Position numbers and translations under genes: made by a program. This document shows, piece by piece, positions 26,947 to 36,032 of a stretch of 64,000 nt of DNA. This stretch comes from Pseudarthrobacter sp. PS3-L1 (GTDB lineage Bacteria > Actinomycetota > Actinomycetes > Actinomycetales > Micrococcaceae): NCBI RefSeq assembly GCF_030063285.1, contig NZ_JASISU010000005.1, forward strand, positions 62,001 to 126,000, given 5' to 3'. The notes under the pieces are model-generated. The model saw nothing but the letters and a program-made list of their open reading frames with translations, made no database searches and was not told the origin of the DNA. Position 1 is the stretch's first letter. Every line of letters starts with the position of its first letter.

Positions 26947-27318
26947 TTAGGACAGCAGGATGACCGCGATAAGGAGTACTGGGATAGACACGCATGCAGC
27001 GATCAACAAGGACAGTGCCACCCGAAGTTTTACCGTCTGAGCGTCGGGCCGCTCCCGCTCACTGGTCTTGGAACGTTTAGATTTTCTTGCGCTTTGCGCT
27101 GGCTCAGAACCGGCGTCCTGGGCTGGGTTTTGACGCTTCCCGTTTAGCTGGGATACCGGAGCGCCCTCAACAGCCTCAAAGTGAATTTTTGCCGCGTAGT
27201 GGGCAGAAAAAGCGTTGCTGTCCACCGGGTGGAAGAGCCCCGCGGATTTGAGGTGGCGTGGCGCGGCAGGCAATGTCTGCTCTTCGCTGTCCATCACACG
27301 CTCCTTCGGTTCCGACAT
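26947..27318 (-). CDS. Small single-pass membrane protein, unknown function
   Basis: Not a recognised family. The 123-aa product from ATG at 27318 is polar and disordered-looking for about 95 residues (KSKRSKTSERERPD before the membrane segment). It ends in one hydrophobic helix (LRVALSLLIAACVSIPVLLI), suggesting a tail-anchored protein with a cytosolic N-terminus. AGGA lies 5 nt before this ATG; an in-frame GTG at 27333 is an alternative without a ribosome-binding site. A TAGAAT -10 candidate lies about 55 bp upstream. It may be co-directional with the DUF218 gene upstream. Confidence 0.6.
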   Translation of the reverse strand: MSEPKERVMDSEEQTLPAAPRHLKSAGLFHPVDSNAFSAHYAAKIHFEAVEGAPVSQLNGKRQNPAQDAGSEPAQSARKSKRSKTSERERPDAQTVKLRVALSLLIAACVSIPVLLIAVILLS

Positions 27319-27454
27319 AACGTCCTGTTCCACCCCAAGCCCTGCGTTTGCGGGCCTTTGGCGATTCTAGCGGCGCGAGCGCCCAGCCCACCATTCCAGT
27401 CCATGGACAAGACGCAGAGAAGACTCAGCGAAGACGCAGACACAAGATAGTGAT

Positions 27455-28036
27455 TCAGCGCCGAGGCCCGTCGCACTCGGGCCGCATCGATGCATCGAGC
27501 AACCCACCGGTCTCCACCACAAAACGCCACAACCAGTCGCCCGGTCCCATGGACGCTGGCGCTGGCACCATCTGTACCTCCGCCGTCGTACACTGCCTGA
27601 TCAGCCGCCCGGCGCGCGTGACGTGATAGTTGGAGGTGACCACCGAGACTGACCTCCAGCCATTAAGCTCGATCATCCGGGAGATAGCCAGCGCCTCACC
27701 ACGCGTATTCCTGGGGGCCGGCCGGAAACAGAGAAGGTCATCATCCGGGCGCTGCAGTGAGCCGCAGACGGAGTCTGCTGACACGTTGCCCTTGAGTCCC
27801 GTGGTGGCGAGCACCAGGACCGGAACATCGAATTCGGCCTGCAAAGCGCGCGCGGCAGGAAGCCGCTCCTCGGAATCCCCACCAAGCATGATCACCGCAT
27901 CTGTCCTATCCACCGCCAACGGCTCCACATTCACGAACAGTTGGACCGCCAGCAGCAACCACAGCGCAAAGCCACACAGCGCCACAATGAAGGCACGCTT
28001 GAGGGCGGTCTGGACCGCGCGGGGGGAAAGATGCAC
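27455..28036 (-). CDS. YdcF/SanA-like DUF218 membrane-anchored protein
   Basis: From GTG at 28036 the 193-aa product has an N-terminal membrane anchor (AFIVALCGFALWLLLAVQLF) and a DUF218 domain. The domain begins DAVIMLGGDSEERLPAARAL and continues RNTRGEALAISRMI and VSVVTSNYHVTRAGRLIRQC. DUF218 proteins act in the envelope, some in cell-wall precursor or vancomycin-related phenotypes, but the reaction is not established. The frame stays open upstream to 28435, but that part is antisense to thiL and not coding. Start choice rests on the anchor position and on an AAGACT -10-like box 7 nt upstream; it is uncertain. Confidence 0.75.
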   Translation of the reverse strand: MHLSPRAVQTALKRAFIVALCGFALWLLLAVQLFVNVEPLAVDRTDAVIMLGGDSEERLPAARALQAEFDVPVLVLATTGLKGNVSADSVCGSLQRPDDDLLCFRPAPRNTRGEALAISRMIELNGWRSVSVVTSNYHVTRAGRLIRQCTTAEVQMVPAPASMGPGDWLWRFVVETGGLLDASMRPECDGPRR

Positions 28037-28131
28037 GCCGTTGAGTCTTTCACGCTGCGTTTGCACGGCGAAACCATACCGCTTGTGCACACCGGGCCGC
28101 GGGCCCCTGCCAAACTGTCCCACCCCCGCGG

Positions 28132-28137
28132 TACCGT
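28132..28137 (+). promoter_or_regulatory. -10 box of a leaderless promoter for thiL
   Basis: TACCGT is followed by seven bases and then GTG at 28145. This supports GTG 28145 as the thiL start and a leaderless mRNA. The divergent DUF218 gene begins 108 bp away. Confidence 0.4.
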
Positions 28138-28144
28138 GGTTTTC

Positions 28145-29197
28145 GTGACTGACACCCAACCCTCCACCACGGCGCACCAGACACGGGACATGACTGTCTC
28201 TGACCTCACGGAGGGCCAGCTCCTGGCCCGGATCTTCCCACGGCTGGAACTGCCCGCCCACCACCACTCCGCCACGCTGCTGGGCCCGGGCGACGACGCT
28301 GCCGTGGTCACTGCACCGGATGGCCGGACTGTCATCAGCATTGACACCCAGGTCCAGGACCAGGACTTCCGCCTCCTGTGGCCCAACGGGTACCAGAGCT
28401 CGGGCACCGACGTCGGCTGGAAAGCCGCCGCCCAAAACCTCTCTGACATCAACGCCATGGGCGCCACCGCCACCTCCCTGGTGGTCAGCCTCACCCTGAC
28501 GCCCAGCACACCGGTGGACTGGGTGGAAGACTTCGCAGACGGCATCAACCTGGCCCTGCGTGAGCTGGGTGCCACCCAGTGTTCGGTAGCTGGCGGGGAT
28601 TTGGGCCGCGGTACGGAAATTTCCGTTACCGTCGCCGTCCTGGGAACGCTCGACGGCGTGGCCCCGGTCCTGCGCTCCGGCGCCAAGGTGGGGGACACCG
28701 TGGCCGTGGCCGGCACCCTGGGCCGCTCAGCTGCCGGACTGGCCCTGCTGGAGTCCAATCTTCCCGTTGCGGCGCTGAGTGCCGAACAGCTTTCCCTGGC
28801 AAGGAATCAGAGCAGGCCACGGCCCCCGTTGGATGCCGGCCCGTTGGCCGCCACAGCCGGGGCAACGGCCATGATGGACATCTCCGACGGGCTGGTCAGG
28901 GACGGAGAACGCCTGGCCAACGCCAGTGGCGTGCAGCTGAACCTTGCAGCGGGAGTCCTGCAAGAATTTGCCGCCTACCTGGCCCCTGCTGCCGATGCAT
29001 TGGGGGCTGACCCCATGGCATGGGTCCTCGGCGGGGGAGAGGACCACGGAATCCTCGCTACGTTCCCAGCGAACGCTCCGCTGCCACAAGGGTTCACTGT
29101 TATAGGCTCGGTAGCGGCGCTTGCGCCGGAAAGTACGGGCGTCGCTGTTGGGGGACTGCCCGCCAACTCTGTGGGATGGGATCACTTTGCACACTAA
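28145..29197 (+). CDS. thiL: Thiamine-monophosphate kinase
   Basis: ThiL (350 aa from GTG 28145) phosphorylates thiamine monophosphate to the diphosphate cofactor using ATP. Family blocks: GDDAAVVTAPDG, the Mg/substrate region DVGWKAAAQNLSDINAMGA, AGGDLGRGTEISVTVAVLG, and MDISDGLVRDGERLA. The first 15 residues (TDTQPSTTAHQTRD) are not conserved, so ATG at 28190 is an alternative start. The 28145 start is favoured by a TACCGT box with leaderless spacing. The DAK-type gene begins within about 25 bp of the stop. Confidence 0.93.
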   Translation: MTDTQPSTTAHQTRDMTVSDLTEGQLLARIFPRLELPAHHHSATLLGPGDDAAVVTAPDGRTVISIDTQVQDQDFRLLWPNGYQSSGTDVGWKAAAQNLSDINAMGATATSLVVSLTLTPSTPVDWVEDFADGINLALRELGATQCSVAGGDLGRGTEISVTVAVLGTLDGVAPVLRSGAKVGDTVAVAGTLGRSAAGLALLESNLPVAALSAEQLSLARNQSRPRPPLDAGPLAATAGATAMMDISDGLVRDGERLANASGVQLNLAAGVLQEFAAYLAPAADALGADPMAWVLGGGEDHGILATFPANAPLPQGFTVIGSVAALAPESTGVAVGGLPANSVGWDHFAH

Positions 29198-29219
29198 AAT
29201 TGCCGCAAATGCGCAGGCG

Positions 29220-30287
29220 ATGAGGCGGTGGCTCAGCAAAGCGGAGACGGCGTTGGGAAATCACAGCGACAGGCTGAACGCGATCAACATCTTTCCCGTT
29301 GCCGACGGTGACACCGGGACCAACCTTTACCTGACTGTCCGCTCAGCCGCAGAAGCGCTGGATACCCTGGACGCCGCCGTGACGGACGTTGGGGAAGTCC
29401 TGGCACATGCGGGCCAGGCCGCTATGGAAAAGGCGCGCGGAAACTCCGGCACGCTCTTCTCCGTGTTCCTCTGCGCCGCCGCAGAACCCATGCGCGGACA
29501 CCAGCGTCTGAGCGCCAACCTGCTGGCCACTGCACTACACCGTGCCCAGATCCGCGCCTGGACAGCGCTCAGCGACCCCGTACCAGGAACCATGCTCTCC
29601 ATCATGGAAGCCGCAGCCGTCGCCGCAGCAGAAATCGACTCCCTGCACCCGGGCGATGACAGCAACCATGCCCTGGGCGTCACCCTCGACGCTGCGGTAG
29701 CCGCAGCGCTTGCGGCCGTGGTGGATACCGAAGCCCAGCTGGATGCCCTGCAGGCCGCCAGCGTGGTGGACGCCGGCGGCGTAGGGATGCTGCTGATTTT
29801 CGACTGCCTGCGTTCCGTGGTCCTCGGGGAGGAGCTCCAGGGTGAACTCCTGGACGGCCTCAGCGGTTACGACGTCCAGTCCCCGCACATCCACACGGCA
29901 ATGCCCGTGGATGACGGCGTCGAGGTCATGTGCACCATCAGCCTCTCGCCCCTAGATGCCGCCACGCTGCGCCAGCACCTGGATGAGATGGGCGATTCAG
30001 TGATCATGAGCCAGGTAGGCGGCGGCGAAGCACCCGACGGTACCTACCGATGGCGGGTCCACGTCCACGTCCCCACGCCAGGACCAGCCGTGGAGCTCAT
30101 CCGGTCCCTGGGTACGCCCACGGAGATCTCCATCAGCGCGCTCGCGGAAGCCACGGACCCCAATGCCCCCAGCGGGTCAGGGACTGCCGGCGACGTATCC
30201 GCCGGACCCGGGACCGCGCACCAGCTGGGCCAGGACCACGCCACGGACCTGGTGGACACCATGGACTTCGGCGGGCATGAACGCTGA
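29220..30287 (+). CDS. DAK2/DhaL-domain protein (FakA/YloV-like)
   Basis: The N-terminal half has the DhaL nucleotide/metal site INIFPVADGDTGTNLYLTV and ARGNSGTLFSVFL. The middle contains ASVVDAGGVGMLLI, a hallmark of DAK2 proteins of the FakA (fatty acid kinase) / YloV group. The C-terminal part carries an EVMCTISLSPLDAATL region and ends in a Gly/Ser-rich tail. At 355 aa it is shorter than Firmicute FakA (about 550 aa), so a fatty-acid kinase role is not assured. ATG at 29220 is chosen; an in-frame TTG at 29187 overlapping thiL is possible. Its stop overlaps the recG ATG by 11 bp. Confidence 0.82.
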   Translation: MRRWLSKAETALGNHSDRLNAINIFPVADGDTGTNLYLTVRSAAEALDTLDAAVTDVGEVLAHAGQAAMEKARGNSGTLFSVFLCAAAEPMRGHQRLSANLLATALHRAQIRAWTALSDPVPGTMLSIMEAAAVAAAEIDSLHPGDDSNHALGVTLDAAVAAALAAVVDTEAQLDALQAASVVDAGGVGMLLIFDCLRSVVLGEELQGELLDGLSGYDVQSPHIHTAMPVDDGVEVMCTISLSPLDAATLRQHLDEMGDSVIMSQVGGGEAPDGTYRWRVHVHVPTPGPAVELIRSLGTPTEISISALAEATDPNAPSGSGTAGDVSAGPGTAHQLGQDHATDLVDTMDFGGHER

Positions 30288-32532
30288 GTTTGACCTTGGT
30301 CTGGAGCGGCGGATCGGAAAGCGTTCTGCGGCCGTCATTGAAAAACACCTGGGCATAACCACCGTAGGCGGCCTGCTGAACCACGTGCCCCGGCGCTACC
30401 TGGACCGCGGTGAGTTGACCCCCATTGCGGACCTGCCCATGGATGAGGACGTAACCCTGATAGCCAGGGTCCTGTCCACCAACTCGCGCAGCATCGCCAA
30501 AACCCAGGCCCGGCGTGCCCTGCAGGTGACCGACGTCGTCATTTCCGACGAATCCGGGGGCACCTCGAGCAGTTCCCCGCACATGGTTGCGAGCACCCTG
30601 AAGGTGACGTTCTTCAACGGCTTCCGCGCCAAGGCAGAGTTGCTGCCCGGGCGCCGTGCCATGTTTTCCGGCAAGGTCACCCGTTTTGGCGGGGCGCTGG
30701 GCCTGACCAATCCGGACTTCCAGCTCTTTGACGATGATCCCGAGATGACGGGAAAAACCCCAGAAGAACTCGCCGCCATGCCCGTTCCGGTGTACCCGGC
30801 CACGGCCAAACTCAGCAGCTGGTCCATCCAGAAAGTCGTTGCAACGCTGCTTGAGACGGTGGACCTTGAGACCCTAACCGATCCGCTGCCCCGGGACATT
30901 ACGGCGCGGGAGAAATTCCTGTCCCTTCCCGAGGCATACCGGTTGATCCACACTCCCGAGACATCCGCCGACTGGCCGCGGGCACAGAAGCGGTTTCGCT
31001 ACCAGGAAGCGCTGGTGCTGCAGACTGCCCTGGCCAGGCGCAGGGCAGAACACGCAGGCCAGGAAGCCACAGCTCGCAAACCCACAGGCAACGGGATTCT
31101 GGCCGCCTTTGACCAGCGGCTGCCCTTCACACTCACGGCCGGGCAACTCTCAGTGGGCAAGACCCTGGCTGCGGAACTTGCCCGCCACCACCCCATGAAC
31201 CGGCTCCTGCAGGGGGAGGTGGGCTCCGGAAAAACCATTGTGGCGCTGCGGGCGATGCTCCAGGTGGTGGACGCTGGGGGACAGTCCGCCCTCCTTGCAC
31301 CCACGGAAGTCCTCGCCGCGCAACACGCCATCTCCATCCGCCGGACCCTGGGCACCCTGGCACGTGACGGGATGCTGGGCGGCCTCAGCGAGGACGGAGT
31401 CCACCTCACGCTGCTGACCGGATCCATGAGTACCGCCGCGAAGAAGCAGGCGCTGCTTGATGCCGCGTCCGGGACAGCGGGCATTGTCATTGGCACCCAC
31501 GCGCTGCTCAGTGAGCACGTCAGCTTCTATGACCTGGGCCTGATTGTGGTGGACGAACAGCACCGGTTCGGTGTGGAGCAGCGTGATGCCCTCCGTGCCA
31601 AGGCCAGCCAGCCCCCGCATTTGCTGGTCATGACCGCTACACCCATCCCGCGCACAGTGGCCATGACCGTTTTTGGTGACCTGGAGACCTCCGTCCTTGA
31701 CGAGCTCCCCGCTGGCCGGGCACCCATCACCACCCATGTGGTGGGCCTGACCGAGCACCCCGCCTGGTGGGACCGGATCTGGACCCGCGCCAAAGAGGAG
31801 ATCACCGCAGGTCACCAGGTCTATGTGGTGTGCCCCAGGATTGGGGAGGACGACGACGGCGACTTTAGCCCCGGAGAAGCCGCGCCACCGCCAGAGGGCG
31901 GCAGCACTGGGGCCCGGGAACTTGCCTCCGTGACCGCCGTCGTGGAGGCCCTCGCGCTGGAACCCGCCCTGGCCGGAGTCCGGGTGGCTGCCCTGCACGG
32001 CAAGCAGGACCCTGCCCTGAAGGCCGAGACCATGGCCGACTTCGCAGCCAACAAGATCAACCTGCTGGTCTCCACCACCGTCATTGAGGTGGGGGTGGAC
32101 GTTCCCAATGCCACCATGATGGTGCTCCTGGACTCTGACCGTTTCGGCATCTCACAACTGCACCAGCTGCGTGGCCGCGTGGGCCGTGGGGGACTGCCCG
32201 GAACCTGCCTGCTGGTCACCACGCTGGAACAGGGGCATCCCAGCCGGCAACGCCTGGACGCCGTGGCAGCCACCACCGATGGCTTCGAACTGTCCCGCAG
32301 GGACCTCGAAATGCGACGGGAGGGGGACATCCTGGGTGCCTCGCAGTCAGGTGGCCGCTCCACCCTGAACCTGCTGAGGGTCCTCAAGCACGAATCGATC
32401 ATTGCCGATGCCAGGGAGGACGCGCAGCGCATCATTGGCGCTGACCCAAACCTGAGTGGTCACCCGGCCCTGGCGGAAGCCATCAACGAATATCTGAATC
32501 CAGAGAAAGAGGCCTTCCTTGAACGCGGCTAG
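30277..32532 (+). CDS. recG: ATP-dependent DNA helicase RecG
   Basis: RecG (751 aa) remodels stalled forks and Holliday junctions. The N-terminal wedge/OB region includes VGGLLNHVPRRYLDRGEL. Helicase motifs follow: Walker A QGEVGSGKTIVALRA, the DEQH box VVDEQHRFGVEQR, motif III VMTATPIPRTVAMT, and motif VI LHQLRGRVGRGG. The C-terminal signature region is present. ATG at 30277 lies inside the end of the upstream gene and gives a normal N-terminus (MNAEFDLGLERRIGKR). rsmD follows 30 bp after the stop. Confidence 0.97.
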   Translation: MNAEFDLGLERRIGKRSAAVIEKHLGITTVGGLLNHVPRRYLDRGELTPIADLPMDEDVTLIARVLSTNSRSIAKTQARRALQVTDVVISDESGGTSSSSPHMVASTLKVTFFNGFRAKAELLPGRRAMFSGKVTRFGGALGLTNPDFQLFDDDPEMTGKTPEELAAMPVPVYPATAKLSSWSIQKVVATLLETVDLETLTDPLPRDITAREKFLSLPEAYRLIHTPETSADWPRAQKRFRYQEALVLQTALARRRAEHAGQEATARKPTGNGILAAFDQRLPFTLTAGQLSVGKTLAAELARHHPMNRLLQGEVGSGKTIVALRAMLQVVDAGGQSALLAPTEVLAAQHAISIRRTLGTLARDGMLGGLSEDGVHLTLLTGSMSTAAKKQALLDAASGTAGIVIGTHALLSEHVSFYDLGLIVVDEQHRFGVEQRDALRAKASQPPHLLVMTATPIPRTVAMTVFGDLETSVLDELPAGRAPITTHVVGLTEHPAWWDRIWTRAKEEITAGHQVYVVCPRIGEDDDGDFSPGEAAPPPEGGSTGARELASVTAVVEALALEPALAGVRVAALHGKQDPALKAETMADFAANKINLLVSTTVIEVGVDVPNATMMVLLDSDRFGISQLHQLRGRVGRGGLPGTCLLVTTLEQGHPSRQRLDAVAATTDGFELSRRDLEMRREGDILGASQSGGRSTLNLLRVLKHESIIADAREDAQRIIGADPNLSGHPALAEAINEYLNPEKEAFLERG

Positions 32533-32562
32533 CTTTTTGTCCACCAGCGCAGGACACCCGGC

Positions 32563-33168
32563 GTGAGCCGGATCATTTCCGGTGCTGCAGGCGGAACCCC
32601 ACTGACAAGTGTTCCCGGAACCATGACTCGGCCCACCACGGACCGCGTCAAGGAAGCCCTGTTCTCCCGGCTGGACGCCTTTGACATCATTGCCGATGCC
32701 CGGGTCCTTGACCTGTACTCCGGCTCCGGATCCCTGGGGGTGGAGAGTGGCAGCCGGGGAGCGGCCACCGTGGACCTGGTGGAATTTGATGGCAAGGCCA
32801 GTGCCGTGTGCCAGCTCAACGCAGCGATCATCGACAAGGTCCTGGGCCGCAGGATTGTGCGCGTGCACCGGGCCAAGGTGGAGCAATTCCTGGAGCGCGC
32901 CGCCCCGGAGACCACCTGGGACCTGGTCTTCATGGACCCGCCCTACCCGGTAGACCAACTCACGCTGGCCGACGTCCTGGAACGCCTGGCGCCGCACCTT
33001 GCCCAGGGCGCCGTGGTGGTGGTGGAACGCTCAGCACGCACAGCGGAGCCACAGTGGCCCACGGCGATGGAACGGTTTGCCGAGAAAAAGTACGGCGAGA
33101 CGCGGCTGTGGTTCGCGGAGCCAGTGACTGCCGAGGCTACCGAAGGCCAAGCTCCAGCAGGTGACTAA
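32563..33168 (+). CDS. rsmD: 16S rRNA (guanine(966)-N(2))-methyltransferase RsmD
   Basis: RsmD (201 aa) methylates G966 of 16S rRNA using SAM. N-terminal SRIISGAAGGTPLTSVPG and RPTTDRVKEALFSRL are family marks. Motif I is VLDLYSGSGSLGVES and the catalytic N-MTase motif is FMDPPYP. GTG start at 32563. The stop codon overlaps the stop of the convergent spermidine-synthase-like gene by 4 bp (33165-33168). recG-rsmD-coaD is a common actinobacterial neighbourhood, here interrupted by two leftward genes. Confidence 0.95.
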   Translation: MSRIISGAAGGTPLTSVPGTMTRPTTDRVKEALFSRLDAFDIIADARVLDLYSGSGSLGVESGSRGAATVDLVEFDGKASAVCQLNAAIIDKVLGRRIVRVHRAKVEQFLERAAPETTWDLVFMDPPYPVDQLTLADVLERLAPHLAQGAVVVVERSARTAEPQWPTAMERFAEKKYGETRLWFAEPVTAEATEGQAPAGD

Positions 33169-34010
33169 CCCGCCGCGAGCCTGTCCAACCCTGCTCCCGT
33201 GAGGACGGTGGCCGGGTGCGGGCCGCGCGCCGTCAGCGCCGCAGTCCACCGTTCCGGCCACGGCCCCTGGGTGCCGGTGAGGATGATGTTGCCTGGGTAG
33301 CGTCCGGCGAACATGCCCGTTTCGGCAAACGCAGCAACATCTTGAACTGCCCCGCGCAGGGCAGTGATCTGGCTGCGGACCAGGCTCAGCTCTGGCTCGT
33401 CGCCAACGTTGACAATCAACACGCCCCGTTCACTCAACGTTGCTGCCACCTCCTGGTAGAACTCGGTGCAGGCAAGGTGCTCCGGTGCTTCCGGCCCAGA
33501 GAAGATATCCAGGATCACCACATCGAAGCGCTGGCCGGTGGGCAGGTCGGCGAGAGTGGCCCGGGCGTCTCCCACCACCGTGTGCAGGACAGTGGCCTCC
33601 GGCAGCGGCAGGTACTCCAGCACAAAGTCCAGCAGTTCACCTGAGAGGTCCACAGCCCACTGGTGTGAACCGGGCCTTGTTGCCTGGATGTACCTGGCGA
33701 GCGTCAGAGCGCCGGCCCCCAGGTGCAGGGCGCTGATAGGTTCACCCCACGGTGCCGCCAGATCCACCACATGGCCAATGCGACGCAGGTACTCATAAAA
33801 AATATCTGCCGGGTCCGCCAGATCAACATGGGACTGCTCGGCACCGTCAATACTGAGCACAAACCCACCGTCGGTGAACTCATCGGCCTCAAGCGCCGCG
33901 TCCTGGCCGGTGCTCTCCAGGAAGATCCGCTGCACAGGGGATGCTTGTGGTGGGGATGACTGCGTTGCGTCCGCCGTTGTGGGTTCGCCGGGGTGCTGAG
34001 GTGCGGCCAT
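33165..34010 (-). CDS. Spermidine-synthase-like (class I SAM-fold) protein
   Basis: The 281-aa protein has a Rossmann-like SAM/dcSAM fold. The first motif is ALHLGAGALTLARYIQATRP, followed by WAVDLSGELLDFVLEYLPLP, VVGDARATLADLP and the acidic motif FDVVILDIFSGPEAPEHLA. These align with spermidine synthase and the soluble half of fused MFS/spermidine-synthase proteins. Polyamine synthesis is not assured, because many actinobacterial members lack a known substrate. The first 25 residues are low complexity. The start touches the stop of the aminotransferase gene, so the two are co-transcribed. Confidence 0.82.
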   Translation of the reverse strand: MAAPQHPGEPTTADATQSSPPQASPVQRIFLESTGQDAALEADEFTDGGFVLSIDGAEQSHVDLADPADIFYEYLRRIGHVVDLAAPWGEPISALHLGAGALTLARYIQATRPGSHQWAVDLSGELLDFVLEYLPLPEATVLHTVVGDARATLADLPTGQRFDVVILDIFSGPEAPEHLACTEFYQEVAATLSERGVLIVNVGDEPELSLVRSQITALRGAVQDVAAFAETGMFAGRYPGNIILTGTQGPWPERWTAALTARGPHPATVLTGAGLDRLAAG

Positions 34011-35299
34011 CAGAGCTTGTCCTTCAGGGTAGCGAGCCGGTGTGCGGCTTCCTTGAGCAGGTCAACCTTCTTGCAGAACGCGAAGCGCAGGAGGCTGCGC
34101 GTTCGCTCGGCTCCTTCGGGGTGACAAAACACAGGAATGGGGACGGCTGCCACCCCCACAAGTTGCGGTAATCGCCTGGCGAGAGTGACGGCGTCGTCAA
34201 TCCCTAACGGCGCGGTATCCACGGTGATGAAGTACGTGCCCTGCGAATCGAACACGTCAAAGCCGGCTGCCTTCAATCCGGCGCCCAGAATGTCCTTCTT
34301 GGCCGCCAGTGTGTTTGCGGCGCGGGTGAAAAACTCGTCCGGCAAGCCCAGGCCCAACGCCACAGCACCCTGGAACGGGGTCCCGGAACTGTAGGTGGTG
34401 AACTGCTTGACGGTCCGCACTGCGGCAACCAGTGCCGGTGGACCACTCAGCCAGCCAATTTTCCAGCCGGTGAAAGAGAACGTCTTCCCCGCCGAGGAAA
34501 TGGTCAGGGTCCGGTCCAGCGCACCGGGCAGGGTGGCCACGGGGATGTGCGGGACACCAAAAGTGAGGTGCTCATAGACCTCATCGGTGAGAATCACGAC
34601 GTCGTGGAGTTCAGCCAGGCGCACCACCTCGGCCAGGATATGACGCGGAAAGACAGTCCCGGTGGGGTTGTGGGGATTATTGACCAGGATGATTTTGGTA
34701 CGGTCCGTGAACGCCGCAGCCAGCGCTCCAAGGTCCGGCAGGAAATCCGGAACAAGCAGTGGAACGGTGACGTGGGTGGCGCCGGTTAGGGAGATCATGG
34801 CGCCGTAGGAGTCATAGAAAGGTTCGAACGTGATGACCTCGTCACCCGGGCCAGTGAATGCCAGCAGCGCCGCGGCTATGGCCTCCGTGGCGCCAGTGGT
34901 GACGATCACGCCTTCCTCGGGATCCGGGGTGAGCCCATAAAACCGCTCCTGGTGTGCGGCGATTGCCTGACGCAGCACTGGAAGGCCCTTGCCCGGCGCG
35001 TATTGGTTGGCGCCGTCATTGATGGCAGCCTGGGCTGCATCCTTCATGACCTGTGGGCCGTCCTGGTCCGGGAAACCCTGCCCCAGGTTGATTGCGCCGG
35101 TACTGAGTGCCAGGGTGGTCATTTCCTCAAAAATGGTGACTGCCAGGGTTCCGTCTCCACCGAGGAGGTTGGCGCCCCTGGCCGCGTGCTGCCACGGTTC
35201 ATCCCTGCTTTCCGGCGGGGTCTGCGCTGCCGGATCCGGGTGTTGGTGGGCATCCTGCTGGGAGGCTCTGGTTAGGTCAGGAGTATCGGCCGGCTGCAT
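34010..35299 (-). CDS. PLP-dependent class I/II aminotransferase (DapC/YbdL-like)
   Basis: A fold-type I aminotransferase of 429 aa. The pyridoxal Lys is in SSAGKTFSFTGWKIGWLSGP. Other blocks are NLGQGFPDQDGPQVMKDAA, VTTGATEAIAAALLAF and VNNPHNPTGTVFPRHIL. Family relatives include N-succinyldiaminopimelate aminotransferase and kynurenine/methionine aminotransferases; the substrate cannot be decided. The first 45 residues are Gln/Pro/Ala-rich and poorly conserved. The ATG at 35299 is nevertheless supported by a TACGAT -10 box six bases upstream. Confidence 0.88.
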   Translation of the reverse strand: MQPADTPDLTRASQQDAHQHPDPAAQTPPESRDEPWQHAARGANLLGGDGTLAVTIFEEMTTLALSTGAINLGQGFPDQDGPQVMKDAAQAAINDGANQYAPGKGLPVLRQAIAAHQERFYGLTPDPEEGVIVTTGATEAIAAALLAFTGPGDEVITFEPFYDSYGAMISLTGATHVTVPLLVPDFLPDLGALAAAFTDRTKIILVNNPHNPTGTVFPRHILAEVVRLAELHDVVILTDEVYEHLTFGVPHIPVATLPGALDRTLTISSAGKTFSFTGWKIGWLSGPPALVAAVRTVKQFTTYSSGTPFQGAVALGLGLPDEFFTRAANTLAAKKDILGAGLKAAGFDVFDSQGTYFITVDTAPLGIDDAVTLARRLPQLVGVAAVPIPVFCHPEGAERTRSLLRFAFCKKVDLLKEAAHRLATLKDKL

Positions 35300-35305
35300 C
35301 CAGTC

Positions 35306-35311
35306 ATCGTA
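35306..35311 (-). promoter_or_regulatory. -10 box of a leaderless promoter for the aminotransferase gene
   Basis: Reverse-strand TACGAT, six bases (GACTGG), then ATG at 35299. Leaderless spacing; no Shine-Dalgarno sequence. Confidence 0.5.
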
Positions 35312-35333
35312 GCCTGCGGGGGTGGGGCCACGG

Positions 35334-35345
35334 CTGAAGCTTCAG
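35334..35345. promoter_or_regulatory. 12-bp palindrome in the aminotransferase/coaD divergent region
   Basis: CTGAAGCTTCAG is a perfect palindrome upstream of the leftward -10 box. Its core TGAAGCTTCA recurs in the 16-bp palindrome at 62997-63012 upstream of the VOC gene. Confidence 0.3.
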
Positions 35346-35433
35346 GGATGCATGCAGGCGATTTCCTGATGGCGCAGCCCGCGGATGACGGCCGCAGAAC
35401 CATTCCCCGCAGACACCCCGTTGCTGATTCCCA

Positions 35434-35439
35434 TACGGT
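35434..35439 (+). promoter_or_regulatory. -10 box of a leaderless promoter for coaD
   Basis: TACGGT, six bases (AAATTC), then ATG at 35446. It supports 35446 over the in-frame ATG at 35452. Confidence 0.5.
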
Positions 35440-35445
35440 AAATTC

Positions 35446-35952
35446 ATGACTATGCGACGCGCAGTATGCCCAGGCTCCTTTGATCCCATCCACCACGGCC
35501 ACCTTGAGGTTATTGCGCGCGCCTCCGGCCTGTTCGATGAAGTGATTGTGGCTGTATCCACCAATCCCGCCAAGAAGTACAGATTTTCCCTGGCGGAACG
35601 CATCAGCATGGCCCAGGAAACGTTGGCTTCGCTCCGGGGGATCGTGGTGGAGCCTGCCAGTGACGGCCTGCTCGCCGAATATTGCCGCGCGCGGGGCGCA
35701 TCGGCAATCGTCAAAGGGCTGCGCTCGTCCTCGGACTTTGACTATGAACTGCCGATGGCAACCATGAACCGTCAGTTGAGTGGTGTTGAAACGGTCTTCC
35801 TGCCTGCCGAATCTCGCTATCTGCACCTGTCCTCCACCTTGATCAAGGAAGTTGCCGGACTGGGCGGAGACGTCTCCGACTATGTACCCCGCTCCGTCTT
35901 GAAGAGGCTCCTTGCGGGCGAGCCGTCCCCGCAACCGCAGCCCGACCTGTAG
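35446..35952 (+). CDS. coaD: Phosphopantetheine adenylyltransferase
   Basis: CoaD (168 aa) makes dephospho-CoA from 4'-phosphopantetheine and ATP. The nucleotidyltransferase motif is CPGSFDPIHHGHLEVIARA, Lys is in NPAKKYRFSLAER, and the C-terminal motif LSSTLIKEVAGLGG is the ISSTxxR-type block. It is a hexameric cytosolic enzyme by family knowledge. Two ATGs lie at 35446 and 35452; the first fits a leaderless promoter. DUF177-rpmF-rnc-mutM follow, as in related genomes. Confidence 0.96.
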   Translation: MTMRRAVCPGSFDPIHHGHLEVIARASGLFDEVIVAVSTNPAKKYRFSLAERISMAQETLASLRGIVVEPASDGLLAEYCRARGASAIVKGLRSSSDFDYELPMATMNRQLSGVETVFLPAESRYLHLSSTLIKEVAGLGGDVSDYVPRSVLKRLLAGEPSPQPQPDL

Positions 35953-36032
35953 GGTTGACCGGTACCTGCAGGCCTGATGGCCGCAAGGACCAGGCTGGAA
36001 AGTAGCGGATCCGTCCGCTGGCACCTCCCGGT

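Noticed and set aside
28037-28435. Upstream extension of the DUF218 gene
   Set aside because: Antisense to thiL, no signal or conserved sequence; the membrane anchor begins right after the GTG at 28036.
33165-33168. Tail-to-tail overlap of the rsmD and spermidine-synthase-like stop codons
   Set aside because: Real but common in compact genomes; no functional meaning inferred.
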